From an uncultured bacterium (GTDB lineage: Bacteria; Myxococcota_A; Bradymonadia; Bradymonadales; Bradymonadaceae), in the NCBI GenBank assembly GCA_937981985.1, contig CALJNB010000146.1, forward strand, positions 1 through 34,545: DNA of 34,545 bases, read 5' to 3'. Both the position numbers and the translations under genes were made by a program. Each line of letters begins with the position of its first letter. Position 1 is the stretch's first letter. The notes below the pieces were generated by a model that saw only the letters and a list, made by a program, of their open reading frames with translations, was not told the DNA's origin and ran no database searches. This document shows, piece after piece, positions 16,293 to 24,639 of this stretch.

Positions 16293-17972
16293 ATGTTAGA
16301 GTTTGCTATGTCTTTTCGAACCTTATATTTCTGCGCATTTCTCTTTCTAACTTTTTCATGTTCAAGTTGTGAAAAAGACGAACCAGGGGCATTGCCTAAT
16401 TCGGGCGAAGACGGATCGGCTTGCCTTTTTGATGACGATTGTGAGAGCGGGAAATGCGACACGACCTACGAACTTGGGTATTGTACGAGCGCCAGTTGCG
16501 AAAAAGGGTGCAATGGTGGCGATGCTTTTTGTTTGGAATTTCTGTCAGGAAAAGAAGCGTGTTTAGATGGCTGTAGTGGGGCTGGAGAATGTCGAGAGGG
16601 ATACGATTGCATTCCAGTTCACGGTGAGAAGTCTGCCTGTTTACCTAAAAAACATTCGGGGCCGACAAGTGGTCAATTGGGGTCGGCCTGCGATACTTTT
16701 TCGTGTTCGCAGGAACTCGATTGCTTAACAGTGAACGAAAAAGGATATTGCGTCGGGGATTGTGCTGACTGCGACGAAGGGTTGTGTCAGACCTTTGACG
16801 GGAAAGACCATTGTTTAGCTTCGTGTGATTCTTCCCAGGATTGTCAGCTTCAGGATCGATGTGTCGACGGTGCCTGCCTGCCTCATGTAGATAAGGATAT
16901 TATTTCTTTCTCAAAAATAGAAAGCGCTTTAGGCGTTTCGTGCGATGCGGATAAAGTAGGCGATTTTACTTATGAGTTTAGGTTTAAGCTAAAGCCAGAT
17001 ACGGTTTCATTTAGTGTTACATCATTTGCATCTGATGGGAATTTTAAGATTGTTGAGATCGAAAAGGAGGGGCAACCATTTCAGGTCGCGACTTCCTATC
17101 GTCATCATAGTCAGCGTTTGCTGGGGATTGATGAATTTCCGCTTCAGTTCGGTACTTATGGAAATACGGCGTTTGATTGGACAATAGTTGTTCCTTACGC
17201 CCCTCAGTTTTCTAATTTCTTAGACACCGATGCAGAGTATGTTCTTCGAATTGAATCTCATGTCCAAGCCCCGTGCTTTTATCTGCTTGAGTCCTCGGGC
17301 GGGTCTAATCTAGCCATAGACTTATATTTTGCGACGGATTTGTTTAATGAGATTGAGGCCGAAAGTAACACGGATTTACAAGAAATTTTGTCGGTATTGA
17401 AAAATCTCTATTCAAAGATCGGAGTTGATATCTCAGTGGTTCGCTATCACGACTTATCGAAACGGCATAAAGAACGATTCGCAAAGATAGCGACATCGGA
17501 CATACGTGCATTAACTTCTTTAGGTCGGTCGCGTAGCGATACGTTGGAGGGTTTACTTTCGATCGATGTCTTCATGGTTGATGATATTCTCAGTAGCGCC
17601 TCAGGAGTAAGTCCAAGTCTTCCCGGACCACCAGGCCTACATGGGAATCCAAATAACGGTTTAGTGTTTCGGGTTGTCGACGCGGGTTTTGATAACGAGG
17701 TCATCGGTTATATTATGGCTCATGAAATCGGTCATTATTTGGGACTTCGGCATACTTCGGAAATATTATTTGGAGATTCTCGTACATTCATTGATGAACG
17801 TGTCGGGGTTGATGATCCCATTTTGGATACTCCCTTTTGCCCCGATTCAGGGGATGATTGTAATAAGACGAATTTGATGTTTCCGTCTATTCCCGATATC
17901 GGCGATCGTGTCGGTGAGATATCGGCAGGGCAAGCTAAAGCCCTACGTGCTAATCCTCTTATTCGGAAATAG
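16293..17972 (+). CDS. Cys-rich secreted metalloprotease, M43-like
   Basis: A 559-residue exported protein. A hydrophobic leader ends in FSCSSC near residue 23; the lipobox is imperfect, so lipid attachment is possible but unsure. Residues about 30-205 hold many Cys in short spaced units (DDDC-ESGKC types), as in small disulphide modules of myxobacterial surface proteins. A less recognisable region follows, then a metzincin zinc site HEIGHYLGLRH (His477, Glu478, His481, His487) and a Met-turn Met529 in NLMFPS. DDPILDTPFC between them matches the pappalysin-like M43 pattern. The start at 16293 has AGAGG four bases away; an ATG at 16308 is equally possible. The target protein is unknown. Confidence 0.85.
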   Translation: MLEFAMSFRTLYFCAFLFLTFSCSSCEKDEPGALPNSGEDGSACLFDDDCESGKCDTTYELGYCTSASCEKGCNGGDAFCLEFLSGKEACLDGCSGAGECREGYDCIPVHGEKSACLPKKHSGPTSGQLGSACDTFSCSQELDCLTVNEKGYCVGDCADCDEGLCQTFDGKDHCLASCDSSQDCQLQDRCVDGACLPHVDKDIISFSKIESALGVSCDADKVGDFTYEFRFKLKPDTVSFSVTSFASDGNFKIVEIEKEGQPFQVATSYRHHSQRLLGIDEFPLQFGTYGNTAFDWTIVVPYAPQFSNFLDTDAEYVLRIESHVQAPCFYLLESSGGSNLAIDLYFATDLFNEIEAESNTDLQEILSVLKNLYSKIGVDISVVRYHDLSKRHKERFAKIATSDIRALTSLGRSRSDTLEGLLSIDVFMVDDILSSASGVSPSLPGPPGLHGNPNNGLVFRVVDAGFDNEVIGYIMAHEIGHYLGLRHTSEILFGDSRTFIDERVGVDDPILDTPFCPDSGDDCNKTNLMFPSIPDIGDRVGEISAGQAKALRANPLIRK

Positions 17973-17986
17973 CTCGTTGCTTTTTT

Positions 17987-18388
17987 TTAAAATAGGTCGG
18001 CCCACGCTGGTGCGCAGATGAGCAAAACCGACGAAAAGTATCCAACCATGAAAACTGCGGTTCGAAAGGAGGGGATATCTTTTACATACGCATAGATGTA
18101 AACACAGCGGGCTACAATGTATGCAATAGCGAGAATATCGACAGCACCGGCATGACATTTCAGCATCGTCGCGACGATAACTCCGGCTGCAAAAAGTGGA
18201 AAGCTTTCGATCTGATTTTGGTGGGCGGCGAGCGCTCTTTGTCCCACACCCGTTAATGCATTTTGCTGTTTTCGAGGGTTTGAATTGTTGTAGCCTTTTT
18301 CAGTTCTAACCTGGGCCATGAACAGCGGCGATTTTGATAAAATATGAAGTAACGCTGCGAAAAATAAACACCACAAAGCAATAGTCAT
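17987..18388 (-). CDS. MAPEG-family integral membrane protein
   Basis: A 133-residue membrane protein with four predicted hydrophobic helices. The RALAAHQNQIESFPLF segment in the middle is typical of the bacterial MAPEG family (membrane-associated proteins in eicosanoid and glutathione metabolism). The substrate is unknown in most bacterial members; human relatives conjugate glutathione or make leukotrienes. GGAG lies six bases before the ATG. It converges with the metalloprotease gene at its end (14 bases apart). It is separated from the flotillin operon upstream by a strong terminator and so is expressed separately. Confidence 0.85.
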   Translation of the reverse strand: MTIALWCLFFAALLHILSKSPLFMAQVRTEKGYNNSNPRKQQNALTGVGQRALAAHQNQIESFPLFAAGVIVATMLKCHAGAVDILAIAYIVARCVYIYAYVKDIPSFRTAVFMVGYFSSVLLICAPAWADLF

Positions 18389-18531
18389 AACATCTCCGAT
18401 GAAGGGACAAAGTTTATAAGGTTTTACCTACTGGAAGCCTAGGATTTTGTCTCGGACTTTATGTGTTAAAACCGTACCGTCGGCGCGTCGGAAAAATGTC
18501 TCGACTCTTGCATGAGCTCTTTGTAGTTTGC

Positions 18532-18559
18532 AAAAAAAAGACGCGAGAATTCGCGTCTT
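18532..18559 (-). terminator. Rho-independent terminator of the flotillin operon
   Basis: A perfect 9-bp stem (AAGACGCGA with TCGCGTCTT) with a 4-base loop is followed on the minus strand by eight T. It begins about 22 bases after the stop of the second flotillin gene. The remaining DNA to the MAPEG start (18389-18531) shows no other signal except that gene's ribosome-binding site. Confidence 0.92.
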
Positions 18560-18581
18560 CGGTATGGGTTTGTGTTCGCGT

Positions 18582-19838
18582 TTAACTTTTACTTCCCGTC
18601 ATAGCGGCTACGCCTTGAAGTAGTTCGGGAAGGTCTAGTCCAAGCGTCTGTTTAATTTGTTCTGAACCGCTGGCGGCTTTCATTGCCGGAGATGCATTTT
18701 TATCAATATCGGCCACACCGGAATCGATAACGGTAATTTTATCGATTTTGATTTCTTGAATGGTCGACAACATGTTGTCCAGTATCGCGTCAAATTGTTG
18801 GATGAGGAAAATCGGACGCGCCGCTTCTCCCGCAGCATTCCATGTATCGATAAGATGATCGAGTGCTGTAACCGTTGCCTTTCCGTTTTCTACAATACTT
18901 GCCGCATCCGCTTTCGCGTTCGCTTCAAGTTCGGCTTTACGTGCACGTGCAGGCTGGATGACGTCGGCTGCAAGTTGGCGCTTGACTTGTTCTAAACGGG
19001 CGCGTTGAACATCTAGACCCGCTGTGGCTTTTGCAATTGCTGAGCCCACTTGGGAGCGTTCCTCGGCAACCATCGCAAGGCCTCGTGTGCTTGCGTCGGT
19101 CACGCGACGTTCTGAATCGGCATGAGCGATTCCTTTTTGTGCTTCGACTTGGGCGACTACTTTTTTCAATTGATTGGTCGCATCGATCACAGCGGATTCG
19201 GCGCGATTGGTTGCTTCTGCCACGCGTGAACGCATCATCAAGGCTGCGGTTTGTTTACGCCCGAGGGAATCCAGATATCCTTGGTCATCGCTGACGTGTT
19301 GAATTTTTAGATTATCAAGAACCAAACCGAGCTTATCAAGATCTTTTTCGGCTTCACTTAGAAGTGATTGGGCGAACTTTAGTCTGTCATCATTTACCTC
19401 TTCGGGAGTCAAGGTCGCTAACACCCCACGTGTATTTCCTTCCAAGGTTTCTTTGGCAATTTGTTGAATTTGTGTACGCGACATCCCAAGAAATCGTTCT
19501 GTGGCGTTTGAAATAAGTTCGCCTTGAGAGCCGATCTTCACATTTGCTACTCCTTTTAGGGTTAGGGGAATCCCACCTTTTGAATATGCGTTGGTGACAT
19601 TGATTTCGATCACCATATTGGTGACATCAATTCGGTCAACGGTTTGAAAGAGTGGAAGACGGACCTTGCGTCCGGCGTGGAGAAATTTATAACCACGTGA
19701 TCCGGCGCCCATACCGCTGAAAACGAGAACCTCATTGGGTTCACAAATTTCGACAAGATTGCTGATAACAGTGCCAATAACGACGAGCATGATAACTGCG
19801 ATAATTCCGAGTGCTACGATTGCTTCTAATCCCATCAT
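18582..19838 (-). CDS. Flotillin-like SPFH/Band 7 protein B
   Basis: A 418-residue flotillin-like scaffold. A hydrophobic N-terminus (about 6-30) is followed by an SPFH domain (about 30-200) with the family hallmarks ERFLGMSR, KETLEGNTRGVLATLTPEEV and LDSLGR. An Ala/Glu/Lys/Arg-rich coiled coil (about 205-310) and a C-terminal tail that includes IQQFDAIL then follow. Flotillins oligomerise and organise membrane microdomains. The ATG overlaps the stop of flotillin A (ATGA), with GGAG upstream, so the two are coupled. The two proteins are clear paralogues in the SPFH part and diverge in the coiled coil, which fits a hetero-oligomer. Confidence 0.93.
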   Translation of the reverse strand: MMGLEAIVALGIIAVIMLVVIGTVISNLVEICEPNEVLVFSGMGAGSRGYKFLHAGRKVRLPLFQTVDRIDVTNMVIEINVTNAYSKGGIPLTLKGVANVKIGSQGELISNATERFLGMSRTQIQQIAKETLEGNTRGVLATLTPEEVNDDRLKFAQSLLSEAEKDLDKLGLVLDNLKIQHVSDDQGYLDSLGRKQTAALMMRSRVAEATNRAESAVIDATNQLKKVVAQVEAQKGIAHADSERRVTDASTRGLAMVAEERSQVGSAIAKATAGLDVQRARLEQVKRQLAADVIQPARARKAELEANAKADAASIVENGKATVTALDHLIDTWNAAGEAARPIFLIQQFDAILDNMLSTIQEIKIDKITVIDSGVADIDKNASPAMKAASGSEQIKQTLGLDLPELLQGVAAMTGSKS

Positions 19839-21253
19839 ATCTTCTCTCCTTCTTCTGCCATTTGATCAATCAGACGAGCTTGTTTTTGTGATTCCAACTT
19901 TGCCGCGAGTTCGGCTTTAAGGGAGGGGGGTTCAGTTGATGAACTTCCCGTTGGGGTATTAACGTGCTGCTGTATAGCCGTAGTGGATTCGCGTCCAACC
20001 CCTGTTAACGCACCACCAATATCAACGCCGACAATGTCGCGAATTTCGGTGAAGATTCCACCGACAATTTTTGGGAAGGACGCAACATAATTCGGTAGTG
20101 CCGTTCCGCTGCCGCTATCGATGAGAGCAGCTTCTCTAATTTCAACTTGTCGTGCTGCAAGCGCGACCTGTTTCATTATCTTGTCGAGTTGCTGAATCAC
20201 GAAAACATCGTTCGCGGCGGGGCCGGCCTTTTTCCATATCTGGCCCATCATTTGAAGAACTTCGGCCATGGCGCGGCCATTTTCCGCAATGGTTGCAGCT
20301 TCACCGGCAGCAATGAGTTCTCGTGCAACTTTGTTAGCCTCTGCAGGAATAACAACGTCGGCTTGAAGTCTCAATTTTTCGAGTTCGGTTCTTACATGTT
20401 GCAGTTCCTGTTCTGACTCGGCGCGTGCAGCGAGGGCTTTTGCAAGTGCGCGTTCTTCTTCAGATTTTGCTTTGAGTTCTAACTCAGCGCGATATTGGCG
20501 CAGTTCATTGTTGAGTTTTTGCATTTGTGCTTGGGCATTCTTTTGCGCAATTTCACCGCGGCCGGTCGCTTCCGCTTCAATTTCTTCGGCTTCTTTTGAA
20601 CTATCCGATTCAGCAACCTCGGCGACTTTAATAATTTCTGCGATGCGCGTCCGGCCGAGAGAATCTAGGTAGTCTCTGTCATCGGAAACGTTTTGAATTT
20701 TTAAAGTGTCTAAGTCCAAACCCAATTTTTCAAGATCAGGGCCTGAGTCTTCCAGGAGTTCTTTCACAAATTCCAAACGATCTTCGTTCACTTGTTCCGG
20801 GGTTAAGGTTGCCAGTACGCCGCGAAGGTTTCCCTCCAAAGTTTCTTGGGCAACTCGAATCATTTCTTTTCTATCGCGTCCTAGAAAGCGTTCGATGGCA
20901 TTATGTACCTTAGTTGGGTCGCTTGATATTTTCACGTTCGCAATCGCATGGACATTGAGGGGGATTCCGCCTTTCGAATAGGCTCCTCTAGAGTCGATTC
21001 TTACTGGAAAGAGGCGTAAATCCATTTTCGTGACCGTTTCGAGGACCGGCCATCGAAGGGCCCAACCTCCGAATATCGCGCGGTACCCAACAACGGACCC
21101 ATCGCTCAACTTATGATCACGTCCCGATAGAATAAGTACCTCGCTGGGGCGTACAATATATAGATGGGACTTCAATAGCATGAAGAGCATCAAAAGAAAG
21201 CCCGCTGCTAAAATCGCGACTCCCATCACTCCGACTCCTAATAATTCTGCCAT
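19835..21253 (-). CDS. Flotillin-like SPFH/Band 7 protein A
   Basis: A 472-residue flotillin with a membrane segment at about 8-30, an SPFH domain (about 30-210; ERFLGRDRKEMI, ETLEGNLRGVLATLTPEQV, YLDSLGRTR) and a long Glu/Ala-rich coiled coil (about 215-320). A region around FVIQQLDKIM and a Gly/Ser/Thr-rich tail follow. A strong AGGAGG precedes the ATG. The gene starts 11 bases after the NfeD-like gene and overlaps flotillin B by four bases, making a three-gene operon. NfeD-type proteins coupled to flotillins are a well-known pairing in bacteria; two consecutive flotillins are less usual. Confidence 0.94.
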   Translation of the reverse strand: MAELLGVGVMGVAILAAGFLLMLFMLLKSHLYIVRPSEVLILSGRDHKLSDGSVVGYRAIFGGWALRWPVLETVTKMDLRLFPVRIDSRGAYSKGGIPLNVHAIANVKISSDPTKVHNAIERFLGRDRKEMIRVAQETLEGNLRGVLATLTPEQVNEDRLEFVKELLEDSGPDLEKLGLDLDTLKIQNVSDDRDYLDSLGRTRIAEIIKVAEVAESDSSKEAEEIEAEATGRGEIAQKNAQAQMQKLNNELRQYRAELELKAKSEEERALAKALAARAESEQELQHVRTELEKLRLQADVVIPAEANKVARELIAAGEAATIAENGRAMAEVLQMMGQIWKKAGPAANDVFVIQQLDKIMKQVALAARQVEIREAALIDSGSGTALPNYVASFPKIVGGIFTEIRDIVGVDIGGALTGVGRESTTAIQQHVNTPTGSSSTEPPSLKAELAAKLESQKQARLIDQMAEEGEKI

Positions 21254-21264
21254 ATACCTTCCTC

Positions 21265-21951
21265 CTATTTGGAATGTTTTTCTAATTGGTTAGCGTGAAC
21301 GACTTGAGCAATACCGTCCTTCACGTTGATTACAAAACATGGTTCGCCGAAATCGAGGACCACCTCATCTTCGGCATCGTAAGGGTGCGCGCGCATTTCC
21401 ACGATCTGCCCTTTAAATCTAAATTTTACTTTTCCCAATTCTCCCTTTTGTATGGGGAGAACCACGGTTGCACTTGTTCCGGCATAGGCATTGGCAGAAA
21501 TTTCTCCGGCGACCGAACTATCTGCAAAATGGAGTGCCGATGTAATCCCTAATCCCGATAATATGCCCATTATTGCTGCTGCAATAAAAGTCGCGATGGC
21601 GCCGGTCGCAAGAAGGGTTAGTACAACGCCTGTCAACCCAAAGAAGGCGAAGATAAAAGTATAAAATTTGAAACTAAAATGAGGACGGTATTTCTTTTTC
21701 CTTTTGCCTTTTCGATCGACTTCGATATCGAGATCTTGATTGTCTAAATCTGCGCTATGATCGAGTTCTAGATCGAGATCCATTCCTTGGTCAATATCAC
21801 CGTCGAGCTCCATGTCACCATCGAAATCGAGATCGCTATCCAGATCGAATTCTTTATCAAGGTCGAGATCTGAATCGCCCAAACCCGAGACGACCGATAA
21901 CCCCACAAAGAATCCGCCGAATAGGAGCGAAGCAATATAGATGTAAAGCAT
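21265..21951 (-). CDS. NfeD-like membrane protein with alternating-acid loop
   Basis: A 228-residue membrane protein of the NfeD/YuaF type, first gene of the flotillin operon. TM1 covers about 3-22. Residues 26-79 form a striking (DX)n loop: Asp or Glu at every second position for 15 positions in a row (26-54), and 25 acidic residues in 54 overall. A basic patch RKGKRKKK (80-87) follows. TM2 and TM3 span about 95-140. The soluble C-terminal domain (about 145-228) has the NfeD OB-fold look (GTSATVVLP, GKVKFRFKG, VVLDFGEPCFV). GAGGA precedes the ATG. NfeD domains bind flotillins; the acidic loop is not a standard part of the family. Confidence 0.85.
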   Translation of the reverse strand: MLYIYIASLLFGGFFVGLSVVSGLGDSDLDLDKEFDLDSDLDFDGDMELDGDIDQGMDLDLELDHSADLDNQDLDIEVDRKGKRKKKYRPHFSFKFYTFIFAFFGLTGVVLTLLATGAIATFIAAAIMGILSGLGITSALHFADSSVAGEISANAYAGTSATVVLPIQKGELGKVKFRFKGQIVEMRAHPYDAEDEVVLDFGEPCFVINVKDGIAQVVHANQLEKHSK

Positions 21952-22046
21952 ATAAGGTTCCTCAGTTCGAAGTTGTTTAAAGTTGATTAGTCATATTAAT
22001 ATCGCGACTTTTAACTTCCGTCTATAATGAAACATTAAGCTCAAAG

Positions 22047-22081
22047 GGTTTATCGGTCCATTATAGAATATTCGATAAACC
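22047..22081. promoter_or_regulatory. Interrupted palindrome GGTTTATCG-N17-CGATAAACC
   Basis: Two perfect 9-base arms are separated by 17 bases that contain a minus-strand TATAAT (22060-22065). The site may therefore control the NfeD-flotillin operon. Its inner half-site, TTTATCG, recurs in the palindrome at 22221-22234. Confidence 0.5.
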
Positions 22082-22159
22082 ATTAGGTATAATCTAACGA
22101 AAGGCTTCGGTCTTAAACCTATTATGTGGTTAGTGATGCTCCCGATAGCGACGTCTAAC

Positions 22160-22189
22160 TTGACATGATTCCTTTCAGATTGTTAATGA
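22160..22189 (+). promoter_or_regulatory. Possible promoter of the PLP enzyme gene
   Basis: A perfect -35 TTGACA (22160-22165) is followed after 18 bases by TAATGA (22184-22189), preceded by TG as in extended -10 boxes. The -10 match is weak. The predicted transcript would carry a leader of about 90 bases. Confidence 0.4.
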
Positions 22190-22220
22190 TGAGCTATCTT
22201 CCAGATTGCAGTTTTCAAAC

Positions 22221-22234
22221 TTTATCGCGATAAA
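22221..22234. promoter_or_regulatory. Perfect 14-bp palindrome TTTATCGCGATAAA
   Basis: A contiguous perfect palindrome lies 53 bases upstream of the PLP enzyme start and downstream of the likely promoter, where a bound repressor would block transcription. Its half-site matches both arms of 22047-22081. Confidence 0.55.
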
Positions 22235-22286
22235 TTTTCAAATTTAGTGAGTCGACTATCGACTAAAAAAAAGGAACGAACCTACG

Positions 22287-23453
22287 ATGCATAAGAAAGA
22301 ACTAAGTTATCGCGAATTTGGATTTGGAACACGTGCGATTCATTCAGGTCAAGAGCCAGAAACGATGACAGGCGCTATCATGACGCCGATTTTTCAGACC
22401 TCCACCTATGTGCAATCCAGTCCGGGAGAACATCGTGGCTTTGAATACGCGCGAACTCAAAACCCTACACGTCATGCTTTAGAAGATTGTGTGGCAAGTC
22501 TTGAGAAAGCAGATTTTGGGATAGCTTTTTCTTCGGGGTGTGCGGCAATTGCTACGGTTCTTCATACTCTAGGTCCCGGTGCACATGTTATTTCTGGAGA
22601 CGATATCTACGGCGGAACTTATCGTCTTTTTACTCAGGTACTCAACGATAGAAATTTTGATTTTTCTTTCGTCGATTTTACGAATTTAGAACATATCGAA
22701 AACGCGATTACCGAAAAGACGGAGATGATTTGGCTGGAGTCTCCAACCAATCCGTTGCTTAAACTTTCCGATATTAAGGCCATTGTCGAAATCGCAAGCA
22801 AACATGATATTAAGGTCGTCGTCGATAATACCTTTATGTCGCCTTACTTTCAGAACCCGTTGACGCTTGGTGCAGACATGGTGTTGCATTCTACGACGAA
22901 ATATATCAATGGACATTCCGATGTCATTGGCGGAATCGTTGTTACTAATAATGAAGAGACGGCTCAAAAACTTCATTTTTTACAAAAATCGATCGGCGCT
23001 GTGCCTGGTCCTTGGGATTGCTGGTTGGTCATGCGTGGAATCAAAACGCTCCATGTCAGAATGAGACAACACGGTACAAGTGCGATGCGAATCGCAAAAT
23101 GGCTCGAAGCACATCCGAAGATCGAAAGCGTCGTTTACCCCGGTTTGGAATCTCATCCTCAACATGAACTCGCGAAATCTCAGATGTCGGGTTTTGGTGG
23201 AATGATTACGTTTTTTGTAAAAGGCGGCCTACCCGTAGCGCGTACTATGCTTGAAAAAGTTAAAATATTCGCACTCGCCGAAAGTCTTGGTGGTGTGGAA
23301 AGTCTGATAGAGCATCCGGCGATAATGACGCACGCGTCTGTGCCAGCCGAAGTCAGGGCCGAGATTGGAATTTCTGATTCTTTGATTCGACTCTCGGTGG
23401 GTATCGAAGATATTGATGACCTTATGGCTGATCTTGAACAGGCTTTGTCCTAA
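22287..23453 (+). CDS. Cystathionine gamma-synthase/gamma-lyase family PLP enzyme
   Basis: A 388-residue enzyme of the Cys/Met-metabolism PLP family. Such enzymes make cystathionine from an activated homoserine and cysteine (gamma-synthase), or split cystathionine or methionine (gamma-lyase). The internal-aldimine lysine is Lys205 in HSTTKYINGHSD, and Asp180 in VVVDNTF should bind the PLP ring nitrogen. FEYARTQNPTRHALE (about 52-66) and AESLGGVESLIEHP near the end are typical. The length matches the family. Synthase and lyase cannot be separated by reading alone. An AAGGAA lies ten bases upstream. Palindromes ahead of the gene suggest dedicated repression, possibly by sulfur supply. Confidence 0.93.
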   Translation: MHKKELSYREFGFGTRAIHSGQEPETMTGAIMTPIFQTSTYVQSSPGEHRGFEYARTQNPTRHALEDCVASLEKADFGIAFSSGCAAIATVLHTLGPGAHVISGDDIYGGTYRLFTQVLNDRNFDFSFVDFTNLEHIENAITEKTEMIWLESPTNPLLKLSDIKAIVEIASKHDIKVVVDNTFMSPYFQNPLTLGADMVLHSTTKYINGHSDVIGGIVVTNNEETAQKLHFLQKSIGAVPGPWDCWLVMRGIKTLHVRMRQHGTSAMRIAKWLEAHPKIESVVYPGLESHPQHELAKSQMSGFGGMITFFVKGGLPVARTMLEKVKIFALAESLGGVESLIEHPAIMTHASVPAEVRAEIGISDSLIRLSVGIEDIDDLMADLEQALS

Positions 23454-23507
23454 CTCCTTTCGAATTTCGAGCTTGGTTAGTTCGTTCGAATTCGTTAAAC
23501 TTATAAA

Positions 23508-24074
23508 ATGGACAACAAATCAATTGAAAAGGGATGTTTAGGGCTCTTCACATTTTCGGCCGCCGGAATGTCATTAGCCACGCTCGCGGTAGGGATCGGT
23601 AAGATGATGGAGGGCGGTCCAGATATGGCAGCCAATATAGGAGCCTTCATCTTTTTTCTTTCCATGTTTGGTTTCTTCTCATTTGCAACTTATAAAATCT
23701 TTTCTAAGAAAAATAAGGTTGCCGGTAACTTGCTTGATATTGAACGGCGGACCATCGAGTTTGCTCACCACAAAAAGGGATATGTTTCTGTGGCTGAATT
23801 ATCTTTGCATACATCGGTATCGATAGATGAAGCGACAAGAACTCTAGACGAATTAGTTTTGAAAAATGTCGCCCGCACCGAACTTTCTGGTAGTGGTAAG
23901 CTTGTTTACGTTTTTGATGCTTTCATCGGCGGAGAGGATGTAAAGAAGGACACCCTGGAAATTGCCATCGAAAACGCGATTGCGGGTACGGAAGCCTTGA
24001 AGAAAAAGCGAGCCGAGGAAGAAGAGCAACAAATTCTGGCGGAACAACAGGTTGAGGTGGGTAGTGATTTTTAG
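23508..24074 (+). CDS. Two-TM protein with winged-helix-like domain, function unknown
   Basis: A 188-residue protein I do not recognise. Two hydrophobic helices (about 9-31 and 41-64) are followed by a basic stretch, then a segment (about 82-139) that reads like a winged helix: HHKKGYVSVAELSLHTSVS, a recognition-type helix, then a beta hairpin ending KLVYVFDAF. A Glu/Lys/Gln-rich coiled coil ends the protein. This layout suggests a membrane-bound DNA- or protein-binding adaptor. No Shine-Dalgarno is obvious before the ATG. It lies 54 bases after the PLP enzyme and may be co-transcribed with it. It converges with arsC. Confidence 0.7.
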   Translation: MDNKSIEKGCLGLFTFSAAGMSLATLAVGIGKMMEGGPDMAANIGAFIFFLSMFGFFSFATYKIFSKKNKVAGNLLDIERRTIEFAHHKKGYVSVAELSLHTSVSIDEATRTLDELVLKNVARTELSGSGKLVYVFDAFIGGEDVKKDTLEIAIENAIAGTEALKKKRAEEEEQQILAEQQVEVGSDF

Positions 24075-24090
24075 CTAAGTTACCCAATTT

Positions 24091-24516
24091 TTAATCGGTC
24101 CACGCTGTCTTTAGTTCCACAAGGCGACTTTTAATCTCGTCTCGGATAACGCGAAAATGTTCTAAGCGTTCTTCATCTGTTAATATTTCGTTTTTTCGAT
24201 CTGGGTCTTGAAGGGGCCAATGCATGCGTTTCGCATCAGATAAAAAAACCGGACAGACTTCTTCTGCACAGAGTGTAATCACAAGATCGACGCTATCAGC
24301 TTTTATCGAAAGAACTGATTTTGAGCTGTGTTGATCCAAACTGATTTCAAGTTCTGCCATTGCTTTAACTGCAAAGGGATTGACTTTTGACGGCTCAGAA
24401 CCAGCGGACTGGATGGTAATCTTAGAATCAAAAATCGATCGTGCCAAGCCTTCGGCCATTTGGGAACGTGCCGAGTTCGCGACACATAAGAATAATATAT
24501 TTTTGAATGCGAACAT
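24091..24516 (-). CDS. arsC: Arsenate reductase, thioredoxin-coupled (LMW-PTP fold)
   Basis: A 141-residue arsenate reductase of the low-molecular-weight phosphatase type. The CX5R loop is CVANSAR (Cys11-Arg17), with [10 protein letters not shown] in place of the usual NSCRSQMAEG. Cys83 and Cys88 (TLCAEEVC) occupy the relay positions of the thioredoxin-linked enzymes, and Asp104 in LQDP is the likely general acid. Arsenate should be reduced to arsenite in the cytoplasm with thioredoxin as donor. A strong AGGAGG lies just before the ATG. No arsenite pump or ArsR is in the window. The divergent neighbour is a Cys-rich lipoprotein. Confidence 0.9.
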   Translation of the reverse strand: MFAFKNILFLCVANSARSQMAEGLARSIFDSKITIQSAGSEPSKVNPFAVKAMAELEISLDQHSSKSVLSIKADSVDLVITLCAEEVCPVFLSDAKRMHWPLQDPDRKNEILTDEERLEHFRVIRDEIKSRLVELKTAWTD

Positions 24517-24573
24517 GATTCCTCCTAAGCTCCTTGTTACTTTGTCGATGGCGGTTCAACAAGCTTCGATTCC

Positions 24574-24610
24574 TTGATCCTCGGGGGCGCGTGTGCTATT
24601 TTTGGAGCAC
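24574..24610 (+). promoter_or_regulatory. Promoter of the Cys-rich lipoprotein with palindrome at the -10
   Basis: TTGATC (24574-24579) and TATTTT (24597-24602) are 17 bases apart. The inverted repeat GTGCT-N8-AGCAC (24593-24610) covers the -10 box and likely start point, a classic repressor position. The predicted leader is about 30 bases. The site lies in the 123-base gap shared with arsC, so it could control both genes. Confidence 0.5.
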
Positions 24611-24639
24611 CTGATAATTCACCCAAGGAAGATGTTATA

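Larger units (their letters stand above)
21952..22286. other. Divergent control region between the flotillin operon and the PLP enzyme
   Basis: This 335-base gap has no gene. It holds the upstream regions of two divergent units, an interrupted palindrome (22047-22081), a promoter-like TTGACA (22160-22165) and a compact palindrome (22221-22234). A short inverted repeat, AGTCGA-CTA-TCGACT, sits at 22250-22264 just ahead of the enzyme's Shine-Dalgarno. A TATAAT occurs at 22088-22093 on the plus strand and another on the minus strand at 22060-22065, each with a poor -35. No SAM riboswitch was recognised. Confidence 0.6.

Noticed and set aside
22221..22286. A riboswitch ahead of the PLP enzyme
   Set aside because: The short leader has only small palindromes; no SAM riboswitch core could be recognised.
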